This document shows, one piece after another, positions 22,119-34,391 of a stretch of DNA of 64,000 nt; the stretch's first letter is position 1, and each line of letters begins with the position of its first letter. The stretch is from Stenopsyche tienmushanensis (lineage: Eukaryota > Arthropoda > Insecta > Trichoptera > Stenopsychidae), in contig WACJ01000519.1 of the NCBI GenBank assembly GCA_008973525.1, positions 1,302,001 to 1,366,000 on the forward strand, given 5' to 3'. A program made the translations under genes and the position numbers. The notes beneath the pieces are model-generated. The model was not told the origin of the DNA and did no database searches. It was given only the letters and a program-made list of their open reading frames with translations.

Positions 22119-23430
22119 TGAATGCGATCTACTACAGATGGCTACTAAATGATGTCAAAATGGTAATGTGGCTCTTCTTGTTACCGCTAAATCTCCGTGG
22201 ACAATGCACGCGAACTGCGAAGATACGAATAGTAGAGCTAGAAAATAGCTCTCAGAAGCTGACCTGGATCTCTCCGTTCACAAAACCGAAGCTATCTTCT
22301 TTATAAGATGCAGAAAACTTGTTTCCTCTTGACTGACGATCAACCAACATGAAATCAAATTCTTTAAACTGATCCAATACCTGGGGGTGCAAATTGATGT
22401 CAAACTCCAATTCACAGAGAATATCATACGAAAAAAAATATACATCGAAATAGTGCACTCGGCGTTATTATACGGTACCCAAATATGGCCCGACGCACTA
22501 TAAACCCAAAATTCCAGGCTCAACATGGCCAGGGTACAACGCAAAAGCGCAACCAGAGTGGCTGCTGCATACCGCACAGTGTCAGAAGACGCTATTCTAG
22601 TACTGACTGCCATACCGCTAATTGACCTTCTCACCAAAGAAGGACAGGCTGTCCAAAAAGCAGCAACAAGAAATACTTCCAGAGAAACCACCATATCGGT
22701 GTGGCAGTGCCAATGGGACAGCTCCACAAAATTACCTATGACCAATCTCCAGCCTGGAAGAATGGAATAGAAGGAAACATGATCAGCTTTGCTACCATCT
22801 GACCCAGGTCCTTACCATGGCTACTTTGGAGCATTCCTCCACAAAATAGCTAAGGAGACACGCCCGGAATGCCATTGTAACGTAAACATTGATTAAAGGG
22901 GTCCGATGAACCCTACGTTACCTTCGCCGGATTGCGGTCCAGCCGCACAGTCGCCGGTGGTAGGCAAAAAGGTGACCTCCTACCCGCAGAATCCCAGGCG
23001 GTTGCCGGTCCGTTCCTTATCGGACCCGATGAGATGTGGAAGGCGGAATTCTCGAGAAGTAAATGAAACGCGACTATGGAGTTTCGAAACTTTATTATTC
23101 GGGGCCACGTATCGTGGAGCCGCAAGGCAGAGTTTACAAAGTGTGTACGCGCTCGCTCTCTCTACCTACCCATCAAGAAGATTCCTTAAAAATGCTAGGG
23201 CATGAAATGCGTGATGCAGGTACACAACATACGTTACAAAGAAAGAAAAGGCTGAACGCAAAAGTCACAAAAAGCCAACATGGCTGATGAATTCAAGGGT
23301 CATATATGGCTGCCACTCTAGTGCAACACTTAACTAGTAGCCGGGTGACAGCTGAAGAGGAGGGAGTTTTGTGAGTAAAAATCCCGCATTTTCACCAAAG
23401 TTGTGATATATTTTGAAAATTCTCTCCCTC
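22119..23430 (+). pseudogene. R1-like LINE ORF2, split by an LTR
   Basis: Starts inside the RT palm: after a frameshift it gives NVALLVTAKSPW, the region just past the (A)DD motif, then VHKTEAIFFI, then IQYLGVQIDVKLQFTENI. HSALLYGTQIWPDAL, RVAAAYRTVSEDAILVLTAI and QCQWDSSTK follow. At 22855 RPECH begins the C-terminal Cys-rich motif, which resumes as HQEDSLKMLGHEM after the LTR at 22876-23169. The 3' region (23340-23400) shares a GTGAGTAAAAATCCCGC-type tail with other LINE copies. It is truncated and carries stops. Confidence 0.8.
22876..23169 (-). mobile_element. Solo LTR family C inside the LINE, CCAT duplication
   Basis: Plus strand TGTAACGTAAACATTG... to ...CTACCTAC, flanked by CCAT at 22872-22875 and 23170-23173. 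Matches 47153-47509 (shared CACCTTCGCCG-type block, TTGCGGTCCAGCCxCACAG, GGTCCGTTCCTTATCGGAC). Minus carries AATAAAG. Removing LTR plus one CCAT restores the LINE frame across ECH/HQED, which supports the boundaries. Confidence 0.85.
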
Positions 23431-24914
23431 CGCAAACAAACAAAAAAGATAACGCTTAGGTTGCTTAAATAAAAACGAATGATTACACGTTGCGCAACAT
23501 AGGATGCCACTTTTCGCCTTATTTTTTCAGTGACGGGATCACTAATAAATTTATACAGCAAAATTCCGAGTTACATCTGAATCGCCCTCGTTTTATAAAT
23601 ATTTTATTATGCCAGATAGACCCAACTAGATTTTAAGCTTTAAAAATAAACACAGTATCCGAAAGCTTTGTAAGTTTCTTTCAAAAAAGTTTAGCAAGAA
23701 AGCCAGTGAGAGAATCCAAGGTTGAGGGAGCATATAAGTTTCTTCAACTATCTTTTTATAGGCAACCTTGAAATTTGGCGTTGTTTAATTCTTTTTGGAT
23801 GGTAAAAATGAATGGTATCGAGGGAGTGGCAAAAACTTGTTCAAACAATGGAGAAGCCTTCACGGTTCGAAGGATTCTAACTTTATTTATGGAACTCGGT
23901 TCGTTGCATACTTTTTGCGAATTCCCCATTCATCATCCCTTAAAGGATTTAATTAAAGCCGAATTTGCGAACGAAATGCATCGAGCAATTTTTAGTTTAT
24001 CGTGGGCATGTTTTAAAATCTCTTTAATAATTACATTCCCATTTTAAGTTTTAATGAGACGTCAGTTCGGGAACGAATTTGCAGACTTGTGCACGCTAAA
24101 GCCCATTATCAAATGACATTTGCAAATTAATTTTTGAACCTACAATTTGTAATTCCAAGTATTAATTAACATCGTGTTTTCCATTCTGAAAACGATGAAA
24201 AACCACGTCGAATAAATTCGGCCTATCAGATAATGAAATTCTGCTCGCATGCAAATGCTCTTAATCGAAAAATGATATTAGATTATTTTCAAACACATGT
24301 TTCTTAATCTTCGCCTTATTGGATCACGTACTTATCCGTGAGAATATTAGGGTCATGTCATAAACATGTATTCCCCTGGGCCAATATTGTTCAACATTAG
24401 GGTGTGCTAGAGACGACTGCCTTAATACGCGAAAACGTTTATTCGATTACCATAATACATAAATTATATTAATGAAAATATGTCGTTGAATATTATTCGT
24501 GCCGGAGTTGTATAACATTATCTTTGTTATTACAATTCTAACTAATTTATATCATAGTAAATGATTCAAAATCGACTAACCCATTCCTATAATAATTTTA
24601 TTGGAGCCATGGGGTGATATGGCCTCGACAGGAAGACGCTGATCGAGTTAGTCATGTGGTTCGATGATGAGACTATTGGTGGGATTTTGCGAGCGTATCT
24701 TATTCTCAGATGACAAAAAAAATTGTATGAGGAAGACTTGATCGAAAATAGAAGACTAGGCCGAACCTTGGCGAAGATACAATATATAATGTGCGCTGTT
24801 CTCGAACTGGCATTTTCTATGCTTGAAGAAGAGGCCCATTGTCACCAAAAAATCTCTTAGCTGAGCCTATATTATTGTATATTCGGGGGACCCAAAAGTA
24901 TTTGAAAACTGCGC
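23431..24914. other. Gene-empty spacer
   Basis: A 90-codon frame at 23775-24047 lacks motifs and splice context. 24600-24880 looks like decayed transposon DNA, but I cannot name it. Confidence 0.4.
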
Positions 24915-25190
24915 AGACGAAAGATGTCAGGAATCAAGCATGGAGTTTTACAGGGATCTGTACTTAGACCCACTCTGTGGAACGTCATGTACGATGGCCT
25001 GCTGCGGGTGCCACTGATGGAGGGAGCCATAATGGTCGCATTCATCGACGATGTTGCTCTCTTGCACGCTACTTGTGAAGGTACAATCAAGAGAGCAAGA
25101 CGATAGCTAATAAAGACTAGCAGTTCACAAAAGTGAAGCTCTCTTCTTTACACGACGCAGAAGACTCCCATCTCCGCACTGTCTGCGGTG
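24915..25190 (+). pseudogene. R1-like LINE reverse transcriptase fragment
   Basis: From 24924 the frame gives GIKHGVLQGSVLRPTLWNVM then YDGLLRVPLMEGAIMVAFID and DVALLHAT. These are RT motif 4 (GVPQGSVLGP type) and the palm box (usually FADDVAL), here FIDDVAL with both Asp kept. A second frame then gives VHKSEALFFTRRRRL, as in R1-clade elements. Only this piece of RT remains and it runs into family F. Confidence 0.8.
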
Positions 25191-25570
25191 CCCACCCATA
25201 AAACCCTAGGGAGGCGACCCTACACCCGTGGCTATTAGTTGAACTCCTGGAATAACTGTGTGGAGTAGAGGTGGGTGATAGCAGTCTCGTCAGTTTGCTC
25301 ATCAAATGCTGCTGGGATAGCCTACCTAGTCCGTAAGGTCGAATGTGGAACTGCCAATTACGGCTACGCTTGCTTGAATAGCAACTCGTCTGTATGGTTG
25401 GGTACTATTGAATTGTTTTTGAATTCTTCTGCAATCCCCCACAAGCTGAAGTTGAACTCGCTTAGTTATTTCTAGTTTTGTTTTTAGTTTGCTTTATTCC
25501 CTCCTTTTCCATCGCACCTTCAGGTGCACATAGTAAGAATATGGTTGGAAGTGACCTCGCGGTAGTTATC
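25191..25570 (+). repeat. Repeat family F (LINE-associated)
   Basis: Matches 36885-37400 and 47905-48030. Shared blocks: CCCACCCATxAAA, GTGGxTAxTAGT(C/T)GAAC, a GGAGTAGAGGTGGG-type stretch, TTTGCTCATCAAA, and CACCTTCAGGTGCA near the end. Each copy lies next to LINE coding or 3' sequence, so it may be an untranslated region of that LINE. Confidence 0.55.
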
Positions 25571-26480
25571 TTTCTTACCCCGTTTTAAAGGCACTCTGTG
25601 TGGCTAGTCCGGGGCACATAGCAGCGCGCAGGTGTGGACTCTTTCCACTTGACACACGATGCGCACCGTGCAAGCATGCAGGGATAGAGGATAGACGCCT
25701 TCAAGAAGCAAAGGGACCAATAGACCCCTTCGCTTAGAGCGGAGAGAAGTAGGGAGGGCTTACAAGCCTGTAGGTCGTGTCTAGCAAATGCCTGACGGCT
25801 GGGCCGAGTACGAGTTAGTGGCGAAACAAGGAGGGTTTTCAACAAGATCCCAAAAATCGCAGTGAACACCACCAGACACTGAAGGAAGCCAAGCAACAGA
25901 GATGGGATCAGTTCAGCAAGGGAAAAAAGGCCGTAAGTCGGTGGAGGGCCCGAAAACATGGAGCAATGACCTACCGATTGACCCAAGTGCTCAGAAGACA
26001 TGGATGTTTCGGTGTGTACTTGAAGAGGATCGGCGAGGATACCAGAGAAGCACATTGAAAAAATTACTTAGGGTAGCCGAGCTCAACGTCGAGAATATGA
26101 TCCACAGCGTGATGATGAACAAGAAGAACTGGGACCTTTGACGATATTACGTTGAAGAAATCATGAGCGCCAAAGAGGACAGTAAGAGAGAGACGCAGAG
26201 CAGCTCTACAATTCTAGAATAGGGTCAAACACAGGACCAGACTATATGTCCCTCCGAAGCAGTGTGATAAACAATACCGGAGGGACAGAGAAGGACAAGA
26301 AAGGGGTTTAGTCAGTAGGACTACCCTGGGATTAAGCCCCAGGGTGTCTTGTGTATAATTTCCCTCCGGTTTATTGGATAAAAATCCCATACTACCAACA
26401 GACAATGTACGAAGATGTCTTTTGAAGATGCAAACACTCATTAATAAAACAAATAGTATGGGTGTTATCGAGTAGGATAG
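25571..26480 (+). pseudogene. R1-like LINE ORF2 end and 3' UTR
   Basis: 25902-26138 gives KTWSNDLPIDPSAQKTWMF and LLRVAELNVENMIHSVMMNK, then KNWDL, similar to the ENLV-x-xML-x-xxxNW end of R1 proteins, and VEEIMSAKED in the next frame. The 3' part (26230-26420) contains GGAGGGACAGAG and GGATAAAAATCCCATACTAC, shared with 47815-47850. The region before 25880 is unassigned. Confidence 0.55.
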
Positions 26481-27849
26481 ATACCGTGCGCCTTCACCGA
26501 ACATAACAAAAACAAATGATGAAAGACGAACGACAAAATTGACGCTGGATAAAAAACGGGAGTTAAACTGGGAATTTTTACCGCATCCTTCTCATTCACT
26601 GGACGGATTTCCATATTTTCAGATTCATAGGGCACAGCTTGTCTCACTAATATTTCCCCGCATACCGAACCCACGGACACACAGACGACAGAATTTTCAT
26701 TGATAATATCGATATTTGGCTTGATTATTATTTTCTAAATACACATTTTGATGGATACACATTTTGAATCATTCTTGTAAAATTTCGGCACGGTCTTTCG
26801 CCAACATTGCGATCAATTATATTTTACATAATCGTAAAGGCAACTCTGTGTGCTTAGGTTGGCAGCACTTAGGGCGTAAATCTTTATCTTGGAAAATCTT
26901 CGCGTCTAAGGAGCGTTCCAGTGGGCGACTTGCGTCGTTTCAAACACTTAGTTTCAAAGAAAAATATTTTTCTTACTTAAAGCCGGACAGGAAGGTAAAG
27001 TGGAACGGTTTTAGTTCCAGTATCGGTGCTAATGGCGGTTTCCATTAAAATATCATTACGCCTCTGTCGCTTTCCGACGGGGTTGATTTTCAGTGTCACA
27101 ACGCTTTAATGAGGCGCAACAATCCCGCCCTGGAATGTAAGAGCTTTGCAACTGAATTATTGAAAATGTTTGAACCACTTCCCAATTCATTATTTTCGGT
27201 GGAAATTTTACAAAATGAACTCAAAAATCATCAATTACAGCGCGCCATATTTCGCTAAATGGCGTTCCCACGGAAGCACAACACATCCATTTGTTTGCTT
27301 GTGTTAAATGCTATTTTTATACGCTGTTCGATGCTATATTGAAAATGCGCCCCGTCATTGAACTCCGTAAAGGCTTAAAGCGTCTTTTGTCTAGGACTCG
27401 CGTATTTTTCAGCATTATGAAAAATGGAGACAGCGGGGAATCGATGCAATAAAGGGGTCTTACAAGCTCATATCAGAAATCCAGCATGTCCTGAAATATA
27501 TCATGCAACCGGTAAAAGGGGAATTTACTGCATAACTGCAGTTTGCACACGAGCGCGCCTGAGTAAAATTCATAAGTGGCTGCGAGAAGTGCACGCCGCA
27601 TGACACCTTCCACATGCTTCCACATTTTTTTTTAAATGTATAAATAATCTTTGAATAGATTAAGAATGTATTATCTATCATCGTTCAGACGGAATGCAAA
27701 CAAAATCATTATTTATGTACAAAAATGTTACAATGATTAATTTTTCATAGTTCGAATTATGAAACCTTTTTAAGGTAAATTTTCATCAAGACACGATTCA
27801 ATAAATACACTTCTTATACGGATCCATGATCTATAAACTTCCCAGAGCT
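26481..27849. other. Spacer with a GC-balanced island at 26.8-27.4 kb
   Basis: Single-copy and GC-balanced between 26780 and 27420. The 94-codon frame at 26764-27048 has no domain. No gene called. Confidence 0.35.
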
Positions 27850-27926
27850 GCACCCCGCTTCATGCGTACGCTTCAATGTAAATGATCTCACGCGGGTCCG
27901 TTCGCCATCGGATCGCAGGTTTTCAG
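27850..27926 (-). mobile_element. LTR family B fragment
   Basis: CACGCGGGTCCGTTC, a TCGGATC block and the upstream CACCCCGCTxC match the sense-3' third of family B (compare 14780-14830). Short and degenerate. Confidence 0.4.
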
Positions 27927-29024
27927 CAGACCTTGCATGTCAATGGCGTACGATTATTAATTAAACCAGTTGACTTTGATTATTTATTGACCAAATTTTA
28001 CCACCAAACGTACATGTGCGGAACATTTTTCGAACGGAACATTGATTTTAAAAGTTAAATTTGATAATTTATACACATTTTTTAACAATATAAATTTCTA
28101 TAATAATTTTCCATATATTATTTAATAATTCACAATCATCCACCTTATCATTTTTATATCGCAACCCCTGATTACTATCTGTTTTGGTCCTTATATCACT
28201 CATTATAAAATCAACGCCATCAATGCAATCCAATCCATGGATTTAATTTGAATCCATGGATTTAATCAATAGAAAATGCTTGGTTTTATAATTTATACAA
28301 TTAAACTCCCCAGGAGCATTAAATTGTCCAATCATACGTTTGGCTGGATGCATTTAAATCTGAATGAATACATTAATGATGTTGCAATGAATGATATATT
28401 AGATTAAATCGTATTGACGTCAATGTACATGTTGCATAAATGCATAATGATTTTTTTTTAAAAAAAGTCAATAATTTTAAGCCATATTAAGAATTCAAAC
28501 TGCTTATAAATTTTGCTAATTTTTTTTTCGACCAAAATATATAGAGAGAATCTTCTCTCTCTTCAGATTCTGTAGAACTCGGGTCAAATATGTATGAAAG
28601 TATTTTTCGAGCAATTTCACGGCGCGGGCTTAAATTGGACTTCTGAACGAGCTTAGTTACTCGTAACTCTAACCAAGCATGCCTCAATAATTTAACACTC
28701 TACCCTGAAAAGATTTGACGTGTTGAATTTCGGCATGAAAGGGTTTTATTAAATTCGAAAATGCAAAAATATGAAATAAATTATTCGCTTGTAATATTAG
28801 GGTTATTGCTTACATGTGCTGTCGCCCGCATCAACTAATCGCTCCGCGTGCACATACATATAAATGATCATATTTTAGATTTATTTATTTCACAATAATT
28901 TCAGTATTTAATACACAGATACATTTTGAATTTATTGCAACCCTAAATTAATTTATAAAATGTATATCATCTATTTAACTCATGTCCAACCCATTGACAT
29001 CAGCCTATATAACTGGCGATACTC
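27927..29024. other. AT-rich spacer with a short tandem pair
   Basis: AATCCATGGATTTAAT occurs at 28232 and 28251, each containing the palindrome ATCCATGGAT. Otherwise nothing recognised. Confidence 0.45.
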
Positions 29025-29185
29025 TTGCCGCTGGGTTGGATGTAAATGGGAGTCGAATAAAAATACTCTCATCTTAGATAACTCCTTTATTAAATACGAA
29101 AGAGAGATCTGGCTGCGGGAAGGACGTCCTTCCGCAGCCAAGGCTAATCGATGACCCTTGCCTCCTATACATTACCACCTAAGTT
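29025..29185 (-). mobile_element. LTR family B, partial
   Basis: Contains TTTATTAAATACGAAAGAGA and GATCTGGCTGCGGGAAGGAC; the left half resembles 39660-39740 more than 14735-15189. Truncated on both sides. Confidence 0.65.
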
Positions 29186-31079
29186 CAAAGCTTTCTTGTT
29201 TCAATTTTCACACCTTTTTTTCTACTAGATCTTAAATCTAATATTGCTCGAGGAACTCTGTGTGCTGCATTATGTACCCAATGAAGATGGTGGCCAAGGA
29301 TAAAGCTAACGTTTGATGTTTTGTCGCACATGTCCATGGCCACCCGATTGGATCTCATTCGTTTGGTTTTGTTGTCGCAAGCCCCAGGGCAATATTAATT
29401 GTGATTTTTTTTCTTTGTTAAAGTCGCTTATGCTAATTGCCTTATGCCCACCAAGGTCAGCTGAAAGTAAATGATTCAATTTTCAGCATCATGAAGCTTT
29501 CAGTTGTGTTTGACGTCGTTAATGGAATAATTTATGTAGTAGATTAATTACGCTGTCGTATTGTCTTACGGGCTGGGAGTTGCAGAAGGTATCCGCAAAG
29601 TATAGATATTTTGACAGGTCTCGGGCATAATAATAGGCCGTAACTTAACACGGCTTAAATAAATTGCGCAATGAAAGTTTTCGTCAAGTGGCGGTACATA
29701 AAATTAGCGGGAAGAGGCAACGTGTTTACAGGCGCGGCCCGTAATCAATCAAGGCAGGCCTTCTGAAGAAACGGCCACTCATTAATCAAATTTCCAATTA
29801 GGGCCTCTTGCGAGCTTCAACTTGTCCTTTTCTTTCTTACTTCAAAATAACTCCACGGAGGCATCCTGGAAGGGCCCACGCCGGGGGGGCCCACTTCGGC
29901 CTTTTCATTAAGATATCACTCGTCAAAACATTATATTGTATGCTAAATAATTTATGAGTTCTTCTATTTTAACAAGCACTCATGTTTAATTACATCTAAA
30001 ATTTCGTTGCCATAATTTTTAATATTGAAAAATAAACATTCAATAAGTGAGAATGACTACTGATAACCGCTGTGATTAAAACTTATAGAACACGATAAAG
30101 CATTCGATACAGTATGCACATCAACAGCAAACAGCAAAAACATTAAAGCAATCGACCAAGCAAACCATATTTTTAAGTATTATTCTGTGATCAATAGTAT
30201 GTAAATTCCCTACGCATATGATTTTATTTCGTAAAGCGAATGATAAAATGAAATAAATATGGAATCAAAGGCCACTGTTAATCATGCGAGATTAATAGGC
30301 AGCATGTAAAAGAACAGAGTTGACCGGTAGTCTTGGCCGCGGGAGATTTTTGCTCTTACCGCTGGCTCGTCTGTAATATCATAACAGATTCCTCTCTTAG
30401 TTAAATAGTTCCCGTCGGTTTATTATATTTTGGGTAGATCATGCTTTCCAAATATTCAACTTTAAATTGAAACCCTTAGCGCAATATAAGTTTGAGGCCA
30501 TCTGGGACAAATTCTGCATTCAGACTTCGATATAATTAATTCTTATGAAATGGTTTCACTATTATGCGGCATCAGTACGATTGAATGGCCTAATTTTTTA
30601 ATTAAACAATTTCTCTATAATATTTGAGGGACATTTTTAATCTAATGTTCGCCCTATTTATATTGCTTACTCTAGCATTTAACTGTACGTCATAAAGAAA
30701 ATAAACTTTCTGTCGTAGCTAACCAGCAACCCTTCAAATATATCTTTTTGCGTATTTGTTGAAAAAATAATAACTGATCTTTGCTCAATATCGAGCAGCT
30801 TTTTGACAAGCTGTCACTCTAATAGTCACAATCTTTCAAAACTTGTTTATACCCAGTTTTTTCATATTAGGGTTGATAGATTATTGAGCATCCCTCTTAT
30901 GCAGGGTATTTCAATGAGGACACCCAATTTTTCAACCCACAGAAATTCTAAAACTAGTATCTATTATATACCATATCGATATTCCCATTATTAGATTTGA
31001 GTTGACTGTAAGTCCGCAAGCTAGCAAACATTATAATACTTTCAAAAAAAGCTGTACATCGCATATTGACTGAAAATTT
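29186..31079. other. Spacer with a GC-balanced island at 29.4-29.9 kb
   Basis: 29360-29900 is single-copy, GC-balanced and without a long frame. Near 30325 TCTTGGCCGCGGGAG is a short LTR B trace. 30000-31040 is AT-rich. No gene. Confidence 0.4.
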
Positions 31080-31589
31080 GGACATGAGAAATCTGTACGC
31101 TAGATTTTATCCCCGAAAATACCGTAAAAATTCCTAAAACAAAGACGGAGCAGCCACAAGGTCTGTGTCCAATCGGACCGTTTTTCGGACCGCTGACATG
31201 AGAAATGAACGTCTCGCGATCGCACACCATACCCAAAACGCCATTCAACAAAACGATTACGAACTCTCATTACAAAACAAAGTTGTCCGAAGGAGACTGA
31301 TTGGATGGGTTGTTTAAATTTTACAATCGGTCGAAGTATTTATTTTATTGCAAGCTGAATCGGCTCAATGTTTAAGCGATGTTGAAAAGAAAAAAGGGAT
31401 TAGACAAGTTAGTATATATTATAAAAACGGACAGAGTCAATCAGTGTTGATTCATTTAAAGTAGATTGATCAAATAAAATAAAAACCATGTGCAACTTTC
31501 GATTAGGTTAGCATTCTGCATTTTGGGCCCCAAGCCCCGTTGCGCCCGTAGCGAGCGCCTACTTTGCCACCCCCCTTGTTACGGTCCTG
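31080..31589. mobile_element. hAT-type MITE carrying a LINE tail (copy 1)
   Basis: Right end CCCTTGTTACGGTCCTG, which on minus reads CAGGACCGTAACAAGGG. The left half holds the LINE tail (GCCACAAGGTCTGTGT, TTTTTCGGACCGCTGAC). The right half shares TATATATTATAAAAACGGA and CATGTGCAACTTTCGA-type blocks with copies at 57465 and 58651. The left terminus is degenerate. Confidence 0.6.
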
Positions 31590-31825
31590 AGAAAGACTCT
31601 CTTTTTTAAATAAGTATTTATTCCACCCGATAGAGAGAGGTCTGGCTGCGAGAAGGACGTCGATACTACCCAATTGGCAACGGTGTATGCGCAAGAAGCG
31701 ATCGGTCGGTATGCAGATGCAATGTCTCCGCAGGGCCACAAGAGATGGCGCTGTTAAAATAACATACTGCACCTGAAAAGAGATGGAAGACTGTTAACAG
31801 CACTACTACGTCAAGATTTTTTTAT
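31590..31825 (-). mobile_element. LTR family B, cut by the hAT element
   Basis: Begins within the LTR at AGAAAGACTCTC directly after the hAT end and continues through TCTGGCTGCGAGAAGGACGT, GCGCAAGAAGCGATCGGT and AGATGGCGCTGTTAAAA. The abrupt junction shows the hAT inserted into this LTR. Confidence 0.7.
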
Positions 31826-33059
31826 GGTAAATTGCCATATACTACTCAATAATTTACAGTAAATTAATTAAATGTTTTTTTAATAGCATGGCCGCTATTA
31901 TATAACAAATTTAGAGCGTCTCTATTAAAATATCCCTTATATAAAACCATATTTTCTATGTACTCTTGAATATATTTGATAGAGAAAGAGTCTGTATATG
32001 ATTATGTATAATATGAACACGCATCACGCGTAAAGCACTATTTTTTACGCTTTTTAATATCGGTTAAATTTACGTTATTAGTTATTTATGCCTTATAAGC
32101 GCTGGAAAATTTTCTCGACTAAAGTTAATATTTACGGCGTAAATTGCTTAACTCCGACGTACACCCCTAAGTGTATTAGACCTGCAATTTATTTAAAAGG
32201 ATTATTTGTTAGTTTCACGTAAGAAACTTTTATCAAGCCACTTAATGCTTCTTAAAAAATTGCCAAACTACCATAAAATATAGACTCAACGGAGTTTATT
32301 CAGTGAGCTTTCGGCAACTTTCAGCAACGATTCGAGTGCAAAAAAGACAATAACGATTTTCGCATGCTTATTACGATGTTATTCGTCGTTTTTTTTTTAA
32401 ATTTGACAGCGAATATGAATCTTTGACAGGATTTTCATTGTTTGCAGATTCAAATAAAACGTGTTTGAAAAGGATTTTTACATTTCGTTTAAATATGAAA
32501 GTTCCATTCATAGCCTCGAGTTTTTAAATATTAAGCTAACATCATATGAAGCTTATGTAAATATCCTTTCATTTCAAAATATATTTTGGCAAAAAGTAAC
32601 ATTTTCCATCGATTAAATCAATTTAAAACGATTCAAACACATCAATTTCAATTTAAATCATCAATATTTCAGACTGGGAATCGATTCGCTTCATTATTAG
32701 ATTATCTTCCCGGAAGCTTTGTCTGGGAACAGGCGTTAACTCCCAATAACGAAACTCCACTTAAACTTTCGATACATTATTGAAATAATGAACGTTCATT
32801 AAATGGGTACAAATTTGGTCGACGTGAGTGTTCATAGGAGTTATGCCAATTGATTTTCTAAGCCTTGAACGCCTCCAGCTTTCTTATCCGGAAGACAAAA
32901 GAGCAACTTCCCGAAGAACAAAGAGTATTCAGTCTCTGAAATCGGAGTATGAAAGACTACAAGCCTTTGTAAATTTAACAAGAAAACTAGCGACAGATAA
33001 ATTCTGAATTTGATCTCCGTCAATGAACGTGTGTAGATTTAATAACATAATAAAAAATA
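31826..33059. other. Spacer; includes an inverted family Q piece
   Basis: 31868-31935 read on minus matches family Q (GCGGCCATGCTATTAAA). The rest has no gene or repeat. Confidence 0.4.
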
Positions 33060-33500
33060 ATTATTTAACCACCAATAAAAAATATTGGTTGTATGGGATA
33101 TATGTAACGAGATGTATGTGTATGGGATGTTTTGTGTACCACTTCTGACACCAATGAAGCGTTGTAGGAGAAGCGCGGGGCAGAGTCTCCTTGTGGCGTT
33201 CAATTCCCATGTGCTTGCTGAGATCAATCCGTTCTGTTTTGGGCGTTGGGGCGGGAAAGAACGTCCTCCCGCATCCAAGGTTATCCAACGATTTTTTTGA
33301 AACTTTCAAATTGAAACATCCCGCAGCGGATGAAACGACATCTGTAAAAGTGATACGGAAATCGCTACGAATGTAAAGCTTCGAGAAGCATCCAAAAATA
33401 GGAGAGAGTCGCATAATTTGGTTTGAGATGGGTTTCGTTCTGAAGTTCCTCGAAAGCGCCGTCTACGCCTCGTAACCGCGACAAGAATGATTGGTTACAA
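33060..33500 (-). mobile_element. Mosaic LTR retrotransposon remnant with primer site
   Basis: 33139-33153 read on minus is TGGTGTCAGAAGTGG. The leader at 33060-33135 matches 18952-19010. To the right, 33155-33300 has LTR B traces (GGGAAAGAACGTCCTCCCGC) and 33310-33490 matches the LTR at 18441-18936 (GCCGTCTACGCCTCGTAACC). So it is a minus-oriented, rearranged 5' LTR plus leader. Confidence 0.5.
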
Positions 33501-34124
33501 TATTAACAAAAATAATTTGAAAAGACATTATGAACTGTAATACTGCATATGCTAGGACACGCAAGTCACCTTTAAATAAAAGTATATAAGTTAAACAACT
33601 TTTTAAGCAATTTCTAATATCTCTAAATTTTCTGTCAGTTAAAAGGTTAAAAAAGTCAATTGGATATAAAAAATATTCTATTTTTTAACATAATTACAAA
33701 GCCAGATTGTGCTTTTTGTTTCCTGTAATTTTTCAGGATTTTTTAAGAACAGAATTGCTCGTTTAAAGCGTAATTACTTCCGCAGCTAATTGCCTGCATT
33801 TCAATTAAATTTATATCCAGCTTACTTCCGACAAATTTCTTTAAAATGCAAGCACTCTTCTATCTTTTTTTATAAAAGCTCGCTTTTGTGTTTACAGATT
33901 GTAGCATTTTTAAGTTACGCGAAAGGCATTACTTAAGATAATGAACGAATAAAAATTCATTTCGAAATAGTAATTTAAAATATACTATATTTGTTTCTTA
34001 ATCTGACAGTCCTATTTTGTCGGTTTTCTCATTTAAATTAAAATAAATTGTTGAATTATTATGCCACAAGCGTTCTCACGGACACATGCACACAAACATA
34101 CAAACATCAATTTTTATATATAAG
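33501..34124. other. AT-rich spacer
   Basis: No gene or repeat recognised. Confidence 0.5.
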
Positions 34125-34391
34125 ATCTACTGTAAGTTAATTGTACTATATTTATATTATTTGAGAAAGTGTAATCAATAAGTTGGAAAAGTTTTATGGC
34201 AATCGAATGAGCGGTATGGCAGCGCATAAAATACGAACAAACATTTTATTTTATTTTTATATATTAGACTATACCTATGTTACTCGTGCAACTTTTAGCA
34301 ATAAGTGGACGAAGTTTTATCTCAATTTGATGAACGGTATGGCAGCGCACTACATACGAACAAACAAGAATTAATTTTTATATATATAAGA
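34125..34391 (-). repeat. Triple Helitron 5'-end array
   Basis: On minus, three successive starts: TCTTATATATATAAAAATTA at 34391, TCTAATATATAAAAATA at 34268 and TCTTATATATAAAAATTGA at 34125. Spacing is 123 and 143. The first two units share a GTTTGTTCGTAT block followed by CGCTGCCATACCG. The array at 43107 has the same order and spacing. Confidence 0.7.

Noticed and set aside
22278..22745. 155-codon open frame on minus
   Set aside because: It is antisense to the LINE ORF2 on plus, whose motifs (YLGVQID, AYRTVSEDA) are clear. The minus frame has no motif.
26214..26504. 96-codon minus frame with hydrophobic stretches as a membrane protein
   Set aside because: It is antisense to the LINE 3' UTR, whose blocks recur at 47.8 kb.
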